Shown here: piece by piece, positions 1 through 11,087 of the stretch
How the letters are laid out: the number at the start of each line of letters is the position of its first letter
How positions within the stretch are numbered: position 1 is the stretch's first letter
From: Perkinsus olseni
Taxonomy: Eukaryota; Perkinsozoa; Perkinsida
Direction: 5' to 3'
Assembly (NCBI GenBank): GCA_013115125.1
Contig: JABANN010000484.1
Location: 1 to 26,361, forward strand
DNA: 26,361 bases
Notes under the pieces: model-generated
The model's input: only the letters and a program-made list of their open reading frames with translations
Told to the model about the DNA's origin: nothing
Databases searched by the model: none
Program-made: the position numbers and the translations under genes

Positions 1-495
1 AGGCTAAGATACTTGAGAATACGAAGACAGCAAGACGCAGTCTTGTGACGATGTTTGCAGTAGTCCCACGACAGATTCCAATTTTTAGGAGCCGAGACCA
101 ACGACGTGGAGAAACCATGAGAGCTCACGAGGGCGCAAGATTTCAAACTGTACAGTAGTTCAGGTCCGCTAATTCCCAAAATCCAGGAGAGATCCAAGGA
201 AGCATCTTCAGGGATCTGGTTCACCTGGGAAACAGTTTGGGTTTCTGGTTGCCCTCGGTAACAGTTCCGGGAGTGGGTTGCCCGGTCGGCTTGCGGGAGG
301 GGTTTCTGGTTTCCCCGTTCCTGCCTTCACCCGGCTTTTTTCTGTTGCCTTGGATTTCTCATTGGAGCTTCGCCTGATTTTACGAGTGGATACCTGAATA
401 TACACGTCCGATATGGTAGATTAAACGGATCACAAGTGGAGCGTTTATCAACCTTAACCAGCTAACCTTTCAACTGCGGTATAGTTGTTCCCGAA
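1..495. other. No gene recognised
   Basis: No reading frame here has convincing coding character on either strand. Positions 210-320 are G/T-rich with loose repeats of TTTCTGGTT and GGTTGCCC, which produce a spurious minus-strand frame. Confidence 0.5.
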
Positions 496-690
496 ATGGA
501 AAATGAGAAGATATTAGAGCTCCAAGAAGAAGAGAAGAAGAAAACATATTTAGAACTCCACGATAAGGCAGCTTCGTTTACGAAATGTGTATCATTTGTT
601 ACATTACTGAAGACTCCATTGGCAGTCCTTGAACTTCACTTTGGCTCGGCGGGCGGCACATATGATCAACTTGCGCGGCAGATCGTGTAG
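496..690 (+). CDS. Possible small ORF or first exon, unknown
   Basis: An ATG at 496 opens a 64-codon frame ending in TAG. The first 25 codons encode a charged Glu/Lys-rich helix (MENEKILELQEEEKKK), then a more hydrophobic stretch. The region is AT-richer than its neighbours. A pyrimidine-containing AG (GGTATAG, 468-474) lies just upstream, as seen before other starts in this window. No family is recognised and no following exon was found. It could be chance or an isolated first exon. Confidence 0.2.
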   Translation: MENEKILELQEEEKKKTYLELHDKAASFTKCVSFVTLLKTPLAVLELHFGSAGGTYDQLARQIV

Positions 691-1150
691 TTGGCTTCGT
701 GCAGTCAAATAGAGCCACCCTGTTCCCTGCCCGATCTGATTAGTGTGGTTCGGTGGAAGGAATCCTCTAGCGGAAGGGTTCGATCTCTGAGGCACTCTAT
801 ATCTTTGACTGAACTCTATAGAGTCACCGACTAGGACGCAACATGCAACCCCACTACTCATACTCGCATACTTTGGCGGTAGTCACTGGCCTATACACTC
901 TGTAGTACAAAGATTGTGTAGCCGTCCACAAACGTGGAGTGCCTTCGCTCCGGTTGCCATCAGCGACTCTTTCGTCTGCCACAAAGTCTGACGCAGATGA
1001 CTCTGACGTTTCTCGTCTGCCTCAAATGCTCAGGGGCGCCGGTGTCACTCCCCACGGGGAGGTTGCCTGTTCCCCGGTTGCCTCTGAGATCACGACCCTT
1101 AAGTATGTCCACTAGCAAGTGGATCAGACGTCAGTCTATACCGTCGACAG
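691..1150. other. No gene recognised
   Basis: Short open frames exist on both strands but none shows a motif, signal peptide or plausible exon joins. Confidence 0.4.
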
Positions 1151-1154
1151 CGAT

Positions 1155-1290
1155 ACTCTCTGGGTTTCGTCTCCTTGAGAATACCGAAGCCACCAGGAGA
1201 ATGTTGGCAGGTCTTGCAATGGGGCCCCCATTATGGGGGACCTCGAGTGGATTGCGGTTCGGGTTACAATACACTACTCTGTACTAGGAG
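1155..1290 (-). pseudogene. Decayed fragment of the 16-Cys secreted family
   Basis: On the minus strand this stretch reads WGPHCKTCQHSPGGFGILKE. It aligns with the second Cys-rich repeat of the genes at 11088 and 12461 (KWGSYCKTWQNPPVCFGVLQ). The DNA also aligns, for example ACCGAAGC and AGGTCTTGCAAT are shared with 12536-12606. A stop codon lies immediately before the conserved Trp-Gly, and the key Cys before Phe-Gly is Gly here. No signal-peptide exon or first repeat is visible between 1290 and 1700. It is best read as a relic of a third copy. A diverged single exon of a living paralogue is less likely. Confidence 0.4.
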
Positions 1291-1656
1291 CAATGGACAG
1301 CGTCCAATTTGAGAGAGGTCATCGGAGCTCACCTAGAGTTTCTGGCCGCTACGGGCTCGTATACCGGCCAAGTCACTCATCGTGTCTGCAAGATGTTTTT
1401 TCACCTTCCGCGATGACCCGGACGATCTTTCCTGCGGAGGATGGCGTTCTCGGGACCCTAACGTCGCGTGTGTCAGGAGAGTGTTCAACGCACGAACAAG
1501 GTCCAGCATACGATCCCATATTCAAGGAAAGCTCCTGCGGATGCACCTCAACTTTACCGATCAGTATTTCGGGAACTGAACACCGAATGAAGCCCGAGAG
1601 CTACCATCATGCTCTCTCAGGGCGAGTTGGTTTTCGGGAATGGAAAGCATCGACCG

Positions 1657-1748
1657 GTTTCATGGTACTGTGAACTCAGTCTTCGTGGTACTGTGAACTC
1701 TGTCTTCATGGTACTGTGAACTCACTCTTCGCGGTACTAGACGTTCAC
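1657..1748. repeat. 23-bp tandem repeat, four copies
   Basis: Four direct copies of a 23-bp unit start at 1657, 1680, 1703 and 1726. The core GGTACTGTGAACTC is identical in the first three copies, while the fourth is diverged. Each unit carries an in-frame TGA in one frame, so it is probably not coding. Its role is unknown. Confidence 0.85.
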
Positions 1749-2220
1749 ATCAGTTGGAACCAAGGAGAGGGTGCCACCGATCACGAAAATGTCGACCATC
1801 CCTTGAGAAGTTGCGATTCTCAACGAATCTTACAAACTACGGAACTATACCGTCTCAACTTTCACGAGCCGTCGTTACGGCGTACGCAGTGACCCATCTC
1901 GGTGCCATGCTTGGAGCCGGCAAGTCTCGCCATGCCACAATTCGCGAATAAAAATGGAGGTAAACAAAGCGTTTTGCCTCGGACGGAAGGGCGTGACCCG
2001 ATGAACGTCTCCTCAGAAGACGTGGTCGATGTCACTCACGTGCAAGACTGTCACACCAAGAGACGCGACCGTCCCACTTTTTCTTCGTCTCGCCGGAGCG
2101 TCCGCCTCATTTTGCTTAGCATGATCACGTTCGGCACCCCAGTTACTGAGCTATGATATCGTTATGGCGGTCGATTCCCTCGATCCGCCTGTGCCAGGGC
2201 CATCTTGACGTTGGTCGTAA
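1749..2220. other. Upstream region of the subtilisin gene
   Basis: No gene is recognised. The last part leads into a pyrimidine tract and AG just before the protease start, so it probably contains the promoter or 5' leader. Confidence 0.35.
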
Positions 2221-2235
2221 CCCTCTTTCCTTCAG
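2221..2235 (+). promoter_or_regulatory. 3' splice acceptor before the protease start
   Basis: CCCTCTTTCCTTCAG is a pyrimidine tract ending in AG, 17 nt before the ATG at 2253. It can be the acceptor of a 5' UTR intron or of a trans-spliced leader. The sequence alone cannot separate these. Confidence 0.5.
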
Positions 2236-2252
2236 ATTTCACGATTCTCCAT

Positions 2253-3590
2253 ATGCGCATCTCGTCCGCATTCGCCATCGCCTCCCAGGTAGGTGCTGGG
2301 GCTCCTCCACGCGACACCATCGTATCCCTCAAGTCCGGTGACGATGCTGTCGACATTCGCAAGTTGCCCAAAATGCTGGAGGACATCGGTGGAACTCCTG
2401 ACGAGAAGTTTGCCTCTTTCCTGGAGACTGCTGAAATCACGTCCCTGAATTATGTCCATTCCCACGTGGTTCAGACTTCACCCTCTACCATCGACAGCGA
2501 TGCTCTCTGCTACTTCGTCGCTACTGCCAGTCACAAACTTTCACTTCGCTATCAATGCCCTGAAGAAGGTTACGGCAAAGCTTACGGTTTGGACGAGGAT
2601 CTCCACGTGAACGATTATGATGCTGGTCGCCAGAAGCACTTGAAGTGGATGGAAATGGGTGAAGTCTGGAAGCTCGCTGCTACCAAGTTTGTTCGCAAGC
2701 CCAAGGTGGCCGTCATGGACTCCGGTATTAACTTCGCTATCCCTGACTTCGATCCCCTCTTTGAAGACCATCAGAAGCAGAGTGGTGGCTACTTGCAAGG
2801 GGGGTGGAATTTCTTCACCAACTCCCCCATTTTGACGCACAAGTACAATCATGGTACTCAGGTGTGCAAGATATTGGCCGCCAAATCAAACAACACGTTT
2901 GGTATTGCTGGAGTTGCTCCCGAAGTTTCTTTGGTGCCCCTACAGGTCGTAGATGACAACGGAGTTGCTCCTCTATCTAAGCTCATGGCAGCTTTCAACA
3001 TGGCCATCGATGTGAAAGTAGATATCGCTACAGAAGCGATAGAGTACAATCTGACCACAGCCCAACGTGGTTTGTTGTGGGAGGCTCTTCGAACTGTCCA
3101 ACAGAATGGTATCCTGGTCGTGTCTGCAGCCGGCAATTCCCACGAAGATGCGTCCGCTATCCTGCCCTCTGGGTTCGGCGGTCCTCTAGGAATATGCGTG
3201 ACATCTTTGATGGACAAGAAGAGTAGCAATGTTCTCAGTATCTTCTCAAACTTTGGCCAGACGGTTGATCTCGCAACTTATGGTGTGAGGGTATTCTCCG
3301 GTCGAAAGGGCGATGTACGGGGCGGTAGGCCGAGAACCCTGACTGGGACATCAGCCTCGACAGCGATAGCTGCGGGCATCGCTGCTATCATGGTATCCAT
3401 GGACGTTGAGCCGAGCATGGTGAAGTCACTGATGCTTGCAAGATACGACCCCGTTACCAGCAAGTACCCTATACGTTTTCCGCAAAAGATCAGAGGCGGA
3501 GCTATCAATGCCCTCAAGACTGTCAAATACACCATTCGCTGGCTGTCCTCGAGGTCACGCGGGCTACGCGGCAACGACCGCCTCGCGTAG
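2253..3590 (+). CDS. Subtilisin-like serine protease (peptidase S8)
   Basis: An intronless frame of 445 codons for a subtilase that hydrolyses peptide bonds with an Asp-His-Ser triad. The triad is visible in order: Asp156 in VAVMDSGI, His200 in YNHGTQV, Ser367 in LTGTSASTA. The oxyanion-hole Asn295 lies in VVSAAGN. Residues 1-20 (MRISSAFAIASQVGAGAPP) are a weak signal sequence, and about 130 residues before the catalytic domain look like a propeptide. The ATG at 2253 was chosen because it is the first in frame after the acceptor at 2235; the frame opens further upstream only with TTG. One oddity: the strand that usually reads like INLSLG is replaced by VDIATEAIEYNL (about 256-267), so the substrate-binding segment is unusual. 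The family is known in Perkinsus as secreted proteases. The tail after 430 is Arg-rich. Confidence 0.9.
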   Translation: MRISSAFAIASQVGAGAPPRDTIVSLKSGDDAVDIRKLPKMLEDIGGTPDEKFASFLETAEITSLNYVHSHVVQTSPSTIDSDALCYFVATASHKLSLRYQCPEEGYGKAYGLDEDLHVNDYDAGRQKHLKWMEMGEVWKLAATKFVRKPKVAVMDSGINFAIPDFDPLFEDHQKQSGGYLQGGWNFFTNSPILTHKYNHGTQVCKILAAKSNNTFGIAGVAPEVSLVPLQVVDDNGVAPLSKLMAAFNMAIDVKVDIATEAIEYNLTTAQRGLLWEALRTVQQNGILVVSAAGNSHEDASAILPSGFGGPLGICVTSLMDKKSSNVLSIFSNFGQTVDLATYGVRVFSGRKGDVRGGRPRTLTGTSASTAIAAGIAAIMVSMDVEPSMVKSLMLARYDPVTSKYPIRFPQKIRGGAINALKTVKYTIRWLSSRSRGLRGNDRLA

Positions 3591-4643
3591 AAGTGAGCGA
3601 GGTTTAAAGCCTCGAATGCTGCAGTTTTTGAGTTCAGGACCATCTCTCCACCGCTCGTTTAGAGCTTGGAGTCCCAATGCTCAATAAGCTGCATCCAGAG
3701 CAGATCTCTTGTCTCCACTCTTCACCCTCTGATTCCGACAGTTACTACATCCTCTTCGTTTTTATCGGTGCCCACGGATTTACCGATGGAAAATCCGGAG
3801 TTCTTTCTCTGTAGGCGAAGTAAATAATTTAGCCTCCCGCAATTTCCTCCCCCCATTTTCGCGGCGATATATCACTGCGGGAGTCTATCACCGGAACAGA
3901 GATTTTTTTCTTGGCGACTATGATGAAATTGCGTTACTCCAGTTGAGCGACACCAGCTCGGTTCATCGTTCACGAACATTCGAGATTACAGAAGGCTAAA
4001 CGAGGCTCGAACTGAACTGCCTTCTATCGACTAGCTAGACTAGCCATTTATCGTTTAATGAGAACAGAGTGGTATAGGTCCGTCGACTCACAGGTTGAAT
4101 TGCAACCCCAGTGATACTGATAACCACAGGGCCATTCGCTGATGGCCCGCAGCGCTTTGTCTGCTACGAGCCCTTGCTAGCTCTAACTCTGTTACGCCCG
4201 GATACAGGGAGGTCAATTACGATGGGGAAAGCGATGTGGCATGTAGTGAGAAGCTCTCGTCCTATCTGGCCTTCCATGCGTTAGTCCGGGTGAGGGCAGT
4301 TCAGCAGGTTGGTGACTCGGACAACTGAGCTTATGCAGCTCATCCACTAGTGTAAAACAATGACACGCGAGTACACCGCGTGCTGGATACCGTATAGCGT
4401 GATATGACTGCACCGTGAAGCCTGTATAGGCGCAGTGGTAACAGCCCTTCTAGGCGCAGTGGTTGATGCTGCTACCCAAAAATGGAGTCCCAACCTCAAT
4501 CCGAGAGCGTCACTGCTCGATACAAGATGAGTGAGTTCAGTAGGTCTCCACAGCAGTCCTTGCATTAGCCCGGTCAAACCATTAACGAAGCCCCGTGCGA
4601 TCTGATACCGAACAGAAAGTAGCCAGTTTTAATCGAGAAGCAA
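3591..4643. other. No gene recognised
   Basis: About 1 kb between convergent genes. It holds the 3' flank of the protease and the 3' flank of the minus-strand gene ending at 4644. Only short frames without motifs were found. 3780-3850 is rich in A/T and C tracts. Confidence 0.45.
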
Positions 4644-7347
4644 TCACACATCATGCATGCGGCAATACAAGCGGCACACCAAGGCGGCCACTATATGAAA
4701 CGATGATTGGATTGAAGTTGTCCAATTGTCATTCGAGCTCCACCCCGAAGAACCGACCGAGGCGAACAAGACCACGGTAAACGGTATCTGCGCAATCTTC
4801 CAACGTGTTCGGCACAGGACGTTGGTACTGTCGTCGTCTGCCTCAACTCGCTGAAGCGCCATCTTCGTGTTCTCTCCCACATATTCAGAAACCGGCGCCT
4901 TCCCCAGAATCATTTCGGGCGTAGTGACCCTATTCCGCAATGCATCGCGAGCTGCAACCAAAGCACGCTGCAGGTGAGGATGATCCCGCAGGACGCTCTG
5001 AGAGCACGACGACCTGGTTAGGGAACTCCGCCGGGGGTGAACTAGCAGTGACTGCGTTGCGGCCTTGAGGAGTCTCTGCTGCAAGATCTCCCAGTAACCT
5101 ACCTTGCAACTGTCGCTGTGTTGTACGGAAGCCAGTAGGGTCTCCAGCAGTAACACGCAATGCTTGTACGTATCGGCGTGACCAGCATTCGCGCACATCA
5201 CTTGCAGAACGAGTTCAGCAACTTCTTGTACTACCGCACCATCGACATCGAAGAGGGCCTCATCTGAGATTAGAATAGCAATCATCAACCGAGGCGTGAA
5301 GTAAACACAACGCATGCGAGAAATGCTCATGAGACGAGCAGTTGACCCACATGTCAACGACTAACTCCGTCACACATGCAGGCCGACGGCCGCCTCACCG
5401 GTGTTGCAGTGACTGAAGAAGGCTTGCAGGGCCTGCATGCCCGCGAAACCACTCATTCTCTCTGGATGGTGCTCCTTTATACCATCGAGAATGACTCGGA
5501 CAACGCCATTCTCGCGAAGGGTTCTAATCCCCTGGAAAAACGCTCGGGATGGAACGCGGACGCATTCGCCCGTCACGCGCGTGATAGTTAACTCACCGTT
5601 GTTGAACAGTGCGAGCCATCTCCCCAACGGAGCGCGCTGAGCCCACCCTCCTACCGTGTGCAGCGCATCCCCGCCATCCAAGGTTGCCAACGACCGCCCC
5701 TTTGAGTGGTATTGTACAAATCCGTATACGCAGAAGCAGGTATGAACGAATATATCAGAGTTCATAAAGTGCTGCTTCAAAGGCACGAGAAGGGCCCGCA
5801 GCATCAGTGTCGAGCAATAAGGCGATGGGACACGAAGTTCAGGGTATTCCGAAGAATCTGTATAGGGAGTGAGTTCATGCCAGAGGTTCGCTTTCCTGCT
5901 ACCTCTCCAAGCCTGGGTGATGATAACCGTAGTGAACCGCGTTGCCTGAGCTGCCAACCGCTCACTGCCTCCGGAACTCTACAGAAGGAAGAAAGGGTGG
6001 GAGGCCTCGGACCGCGAAGAGCAGCACCTCCAGCAAGGTGGCGAGGAGCTGAGGTAGCCCCATGCGATCTGCGTCTACTGCGCAGCGTGCTCGGTTAACA
6101 GGTGAGTTCCAACACAGTCGGGAAAGCACCTGCGATCACAAGCTGCGAATGCCAGATATGATGAGAAGACCCATGAACCGATGGGCAGCTCCTCCATCGC
6201 TACCCGCAATGCTAGTTGAGAAAGTTTCTGGTCGCCCAGGGTTAAAACTCGCACGAGAAGATGGTATACAGCAGGATATAGTTCCTCTGGCGATGCGCTC
6301 GCCCCATCGTAGATATGTTTGAGCTCCCGGGCAATCGCCTGGCAAGCGAATGTGTCACACTGTTTCGTCGAATACGTATAGGTCACCTTTTCAGCACCAG
6401 AGAGACTGTAATCTCCACCACATCGAGATATGTGAGCCTCGAGGCGGTCGACACTCTCCATTAATTCTGGATCGAGAGGTCCACCAGAGGCCTGTTCCAG
6501 CCTGAGATTGGGAGGATTGGACGAACGGGACTCAAACATCTGCATACACTGACCCAGTCGGGCGGGTGGGTGAAGGGAGAACTCTGGGAAGGCGCGAGAG
6601 GAGATCCGTGCTACCTTGCCGACTAACTTCTGACTGGGACTGATTCCAGATCTGAAGCAAAAACAGGTAAATAACACATACGGAGAAATCACACGCAGCA
6701 TAGAAATTCGACTTCTATTATCGAAGTGCGTCCGAAAGTCGCGCAGAGCAGCTGAATGCACGTGAGTCCGATTTGCGAAGCAAAGATGAGTAAGCTACCC
6801 TGTTCTGAGCACGGTTAGGTCCGGGCAGCTGCAGCGGTGCTACGCATGGCTCTTGTTTTAGCTGGAGCGTGAATTCTCTCGGACCGCTTGGTACCTAGAA
6901 GGAAAGTCTGAGTTTGGCCGCGGAACGGATCGATTTATTCGCGTCGAGTTGAACCTCGAAATTTTACTGGACAGACAGAATAATATTCTGTAAATAAAAT
7001 CTGAAAATTCAGAAATATATTCTGAGAATATACACACGAGTCGCTGAGAGGACAAGTAGGATGTGGGAAAAAGCTCTTAATCAATACCGAGGATCTATCA
7101 ATCGACATTGGGACGGCTGCGGAAAACCCCACAGACCGTTACCGCCCCCGGCTACCTCTCTCGCGCGGGACAGCTCCTCGCACAAGTGGGCCTCCCTAAA
7201 GGAAACGGCATCTCCGATCCGTTCGTCGTGAACGAAAGGTGAAGCCGTCACTGCAAGCGGAACCCACCGTTGGCGTAGTTCCAGGACTATCCGCTCGTAG
7301 TGGTTCCGCATACACTCCAGAGCATCTGAGCTGGGTGGGTCAACCAT
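4644..7347 (-). CDS. Armadillo/HEAT-like alpha-solenoid protein, multi-exon
   Basis: Best model, joined in phase: 7347-7156, 7116-7088, 6651-6615, 6548-6387, 6359-6140, 6077-6013, 5978-5399, 5263-4644, giving 634 residues. The protein is helical with repeated Leu/Ala patterns. The clearest is in the seventh exon, GFAGMQALQAFFSHCNT after VVRVILDGIKEHHPE, which resembles an armadillo repeat ending with a conserved small-residue helix. Acceptors such as CCTTTCTTCCTTCTGTAG (before 5978) and TTTTTGCTTCAG (before 6651) are strong. Uncertain points: the true start, because the frame is open upstream of the first ATG to about 7443; several stop-free GT...AG segments of 24, 27 and 66 nt that could be either intron or exon; and the last 60 residues. 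Such solenoids usually bind proteins; no partner can be named. The tRNA-Gly lies 143 nt upstream of the start. Confidence 0.55.
6976..7032. repeat. Cluster of three AT-rich palindromes in an intron
   Basis: Three perfect inverted repeats lie almost end to end: CAGAATAATATTCTG (6976-6990), TCTGAAAATTCAGA (7000-7013) and TATATTCTGAGAATATA (7016-7032). They sit in the largest intron (7087-6652) of the solenoid gene. All share a TTCTG/CAGAA element. Confidence 0.7.
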
Positions 7348-7489
7348 CTCCTCCAAAACCGAACGTACTTCTTCCGTCTTGGATGGGAGCGCCTTCCCCT
7401 GCACAAGTGCGGCTCTGATCTTTAAGGAACATATTGCCGACACTTGTGATTGCGAAGGCCTGGATCATTGCGAGTAATAACTCGAAAAT

Positions 7490-7560
7490 GCACCGCCCGG
7501 GAATCGAACCCGGACCATCTGCTTGGAAGGCAGATATCCTAACCATTAGACTAGCGGTGC
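7490..7560 (-). tRNA. tRNA-Gly (anticodon UCC)
   Basis: The 71-nt cloverleaf closes fully. Its acceptor stem is GCACCGC with GCGGTGC, the anticodon stem is TCTGC/GCAGA around loop CTTCCAA, and the T-arm contains GGTTCGATTCC (the B box). There is no intron. A run of four T on the minus strand (complement of 7485-7488) just downstream is a Pol III terminator. It stands between the kinesin stop codon (41 nt away) and the start of the solenoid gene, all on the same strand. Confidence 0.95.
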
Positions 7561-7600
7561 TGATGTAAATCAAAGTCTGTCAAACAAACTCAGCCCGCCA

Positions 7601-10600
7601 TTAGTCCCAGCCATCTACCGTTGCAGCCGGAGCTTGTTCACATGCCTGACTCGCCTCGAGCCGCCCCATGGCGAGGTACTCGGACAACGTCTTCACTTCA
7701 TTGAGTGCATCATCCCGCTCTCCTGTCATGCTCTCCAATTCTGCACTCAGTCGCCGAACCTCCGCACGCTGGGCCTCTAATCCCGACAGTAACTCCGGCA
7801 AGCGAGATGCCTGCGGATGGGTACGTATTTTATCTTAGAGAATGAGGCGTTCCGGAGAAATTTCAAGACCAGATTATTCACACGCCCGTCATACCTGGCT
7901 TCTGGCCTCTACGAGTTCCGCTTCCAGCCTAGCAGCGGCCTCTCGGTTGGAAGCTGCGGCGGCAGTGACGGACACCAATTCCTTACATAGCCCACATGAG
8001 AACGATCGTAACAAGTCCCACGTTGGAGAGTGTTTCGCGGGTACCTCATGCAGCTTTCTCATCTCCATCCTGTGCTTCTCGTTGATCTCCTCCATGTGGC
8101 GTTCGGCCTCTTGCGAGCGCTCCAACATTCCTGCGTGGAGACGTTGGAGCTCAGTTCTAGCAGCCTCCAGTTGCACCTTGAGGCAGCACGAGGCATCCAG
8201 TGGCCGACAGACCTGGCGCAGTGAGTACTCCTAGTGACAGCAGCTACCTTCACATCCTCGATGTGTTGCTCCTTCGCCCCCATGTTCTCTCTGTGGACAC
8301 GCTTCACTTCCTCTAGCTCAGCAAGGGATTCTCGGTTGTTTCGTCCAACGAGATTCTCCAGGTTCTCCCGCCAGCCCTTGAACTCAGTTTTGAACTCTTC
8401 CATAGTGCGAGTCATTGTCTCCTCGAGTTCTTGCTGGTTGAAGCCCTGGCAAGTGATGAGCTCGGACGAGCAGCTAGGAAGAGATCGCCCGGAACCTCTC
8501 CGTTGAACGCCAGTTACAGCGAATGACAGTAGCTGACGTAAAGTGAGAACAGGACGGAGAACACCAGACGCATTCAGGCATAGCTAAGCTCGCGGGCTAC
8601 CGTGGAGCTCAGACTGCCCCGCTTCTCGGTGCTATCGATTGTTGCAATCCTCGGGCGGTTGACAACCTTGCTCATACGTAAAGCAAACTGTAGTGTATTC
8701 ACAGTCTGCCGATACTCGTTCTCGTTCCTGCCACACGACGCGAACTGACCCGTGCTAGAAGTCGTAGCCTCGACTTGTACCGGGTCTGGTTTTTTTTGCG
8801 GGAGCCTACCTCCGCTCGGGGTTGATAGTTGCTATCATACATGTCTTACAGTTCCCGCCTAGAGAGTCTTGGAGAAGGCGAGTGAGTAGAGACTCTCTAT
8901 AAGGGACGTGCGAGCTGCCGTTGTTGAGTGCTTCAACAACACGACCCAACACGGACAAGCTCGTATTGATTTCTCCGGCCTCTTTAACGCCGTCTTTGTT
9001 CACCTGATACGCCACAAGTCGAATCATGGGAGGAGCTGCTCTTCCAGAGTTGTACCCGGAAACACGGTGCTTACCTTGCTCCTTTTCACGTTCTCGCTTC
9101 CCGCTAGGTCGATCATCACGAGCTTCGATCGGCGCCCTGCAGAACTTGTGAAGTTGATGGTGAACACTGCATGTGATCGACTGGATGACTCGTTGCATTC
9201 CGTCTGGCGGAAATGCAGCATCTTGCACCCATCTTGGAGGACCTCGAAGGACAATTGCCACCAGATGAGCGAGGTGGCCTGGGCGAACCTCCAAGGCCTG
9301 CGACTCGTTCTTCACTAGTATCTCCTTGATACCCCGAACGTGGATCCTCGTGCTGTTGCCGCAGATTTCCAGTGTGCCCCCACTCCCCGCCATGGACGCA
9401 GCCCTGGCTTCCGTGTTGAAGAGATCCACGAGCTTCTTCCCGTAGATCTCCAGAAAGGAAACCGAGATACTTGATCCCGGTCGTGTCTTGAGTTTGTAGA
9501 ACAGTTCTCCGAATGACTGCGGAATCAAACCTGCCGCACCTCGTTGCACGAACTTCCAAGCGAGATGCCCAGTCCAGAGACGAAAAATAGGGGAAAGCGA
9601 GGGACACAGGCACACGGCGCTCGGGGAGGTCGCTCCAACGCAACGACGGTCGCACCTTTATTTTCCGTATTGCCCATCATGGTATACGTCTTGCCGCTGC
9701 CGGTGACGCCGTACCTGCGAGGACACGGGGCACCGGGAAAGGGGCCGAAGTGCAATGTACTGATGTAGCTTCACAAAGAGGTTATCACGAGTGGGGTTTC
9801 CGAATCGTGAATTCCTCGTTAAACACGAAAAGCAGCACTCGCTGCGGCGTGTCCATCACGCCCCCATCGACGATTTTTATGATCAGACTGTATCGGCAGC
9901 TTGCGCAACGTAGTACAGAGTGCCGTTGGCCGAACATTGCTCAGCGCAATGCAACAGCTTCTCAAGCGCCTGGCTTTGCCACACAATAAACGGGGGATAG
10001 CATGATACAGTTTCAATGCGGCATTGAGAAAGGCCAGCAAGAAGAAGATTACGCGAAAACTGCGCCGTTGAAGCCGTCAAGAACAGAGTCCAACACCTCC
10101 CCAACTGTTGCGTTGTATACGTCTTCTTGTGTTGCCTCTGGGCCGAAGACGTTGGAGTACGAGAAGATACTGCTGTCTACTCGCACAGCCTTGTCGATTG
10201 GATCCACGGTATACCTGAGCCAAGCATACACTCGCCGAGTTTTCTCTCCGTAAGAAATGGCAACTGGATAGTCATTGTCTTGCTAATGTACTGAGAACGC
10301 CCTTCCACCAGCCGTGAGAATATGTAACCCCCAAGGGCTCACCATGGAGATGCACCAGCCCCTGGCTCATCTGGACAAGGCAGACCGAATTGGGCTGTTA
10401 GCGATTGCTTGGGCTTCTCCACAGAGTGAGATCTATTATCTGACGAAAGCTCCGGCCTCGACCGAACCACCACCTGACAGCGACTAAATGACGCTGCAGA
10501 GCCCCGGCACGAGCGAAATACGGTTCGGACCACAGCTCCGTCAGCGTCTGGCCAAGAAGCAGGAAGCTGCTTACCTTGACGCACTCATCAGACAACTTAT

Positions 10601-10634
10601 GACTGTTGTTTGTCGTGCTGGGGGTACCCGGCAT
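7601..10634 (-). CDS. Kinesin motor protein, N-terminal motor with coiled-coil tail
   Basis: Twelve exons join perfectly in phase: 10634-10575, 10473-10343, 10214-10053, 9714-9656, 9530-9289, 9242-9075, 9003-8810, 8727-8601, 8445-8248, 8212-8045, 7981-7895, 7810-7601. They encode 601 residues. The motor (about 20-375) shows VVVRSRP at 21-27, the P-loop GVTGSGKT at 120-127, switch I NESSSRSH at 235-242, switch II DLAGSE at 263-268, then [19 protein letters not shown] and the [13 protein letters not shown] helix. It hydrolyses ATP to walk on microtubules. Residues 382-601 are Glu/Lys/Arg-rich heptads, a dimerising coiled coil, in five exons. The short 20-residue N-terminus before the motor is typical. 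The [11 protein letters not shown] and LGRVVEAL stretches resemble kinesin-5, but the tail is too short to assign a subfamily. Least certain boundaries: the 46-nt intron 9288-9243 (donor GTTCGC) and the start of the exon at 8445. Confidence 0.93.
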
Positions 10635-11087
10635 GGCCAAACGCTGGATGCACAGTATACTCCCAACCCACTCCCCACGAGACGTCAGACAGCGAAATTT
10701 CTTAACCAGAAAGTGAACAGAAACACGTGCGTCATGGAGACCCATACCGGGTCGACCTACCAAAGACATGTCATTCTCGACGTCAAACGACACCAAGCAG
10801 AGACGCAAATGCCGTAGCCCTCTCACCGCGCTCATTGATTCAGCAACGCAACCAATAGAGCTCTTGAAGGTTTACAAAGTCTTAAAAAACGAAGCTTGCA
10901 ACTGCTTATCACGAAATATCCTTAACAGAAAAAAAACGCATAGGCAACCCATAGAACGTCACTCAGCGTTTCAATACGCAAGTGACTCAGTTACGAAGAC
11001 TATGAGCCTTCACTCGAATACGAGAAAAATGTAGATAGGCGATCAGGATGACGATCACCCTTCGAGCCAGTCGATACCAGTGATCAA
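10635..11087. other. Kinesin upstream region and Cys-rich gene 3' flank
   Basis: 453 nt between same-strand genes. There is no convincing frame and no TATA-like motif of note. It includes an A/T-rich stretch with a run of nine A at 10929-10937. Confidence 0.4.

Noticed and set aside
934-1673. Overlapping plus-strand frames
   Set aside because: No motifs, and the frames overlap each other. Part is the reverse of the Cys-rich relic.
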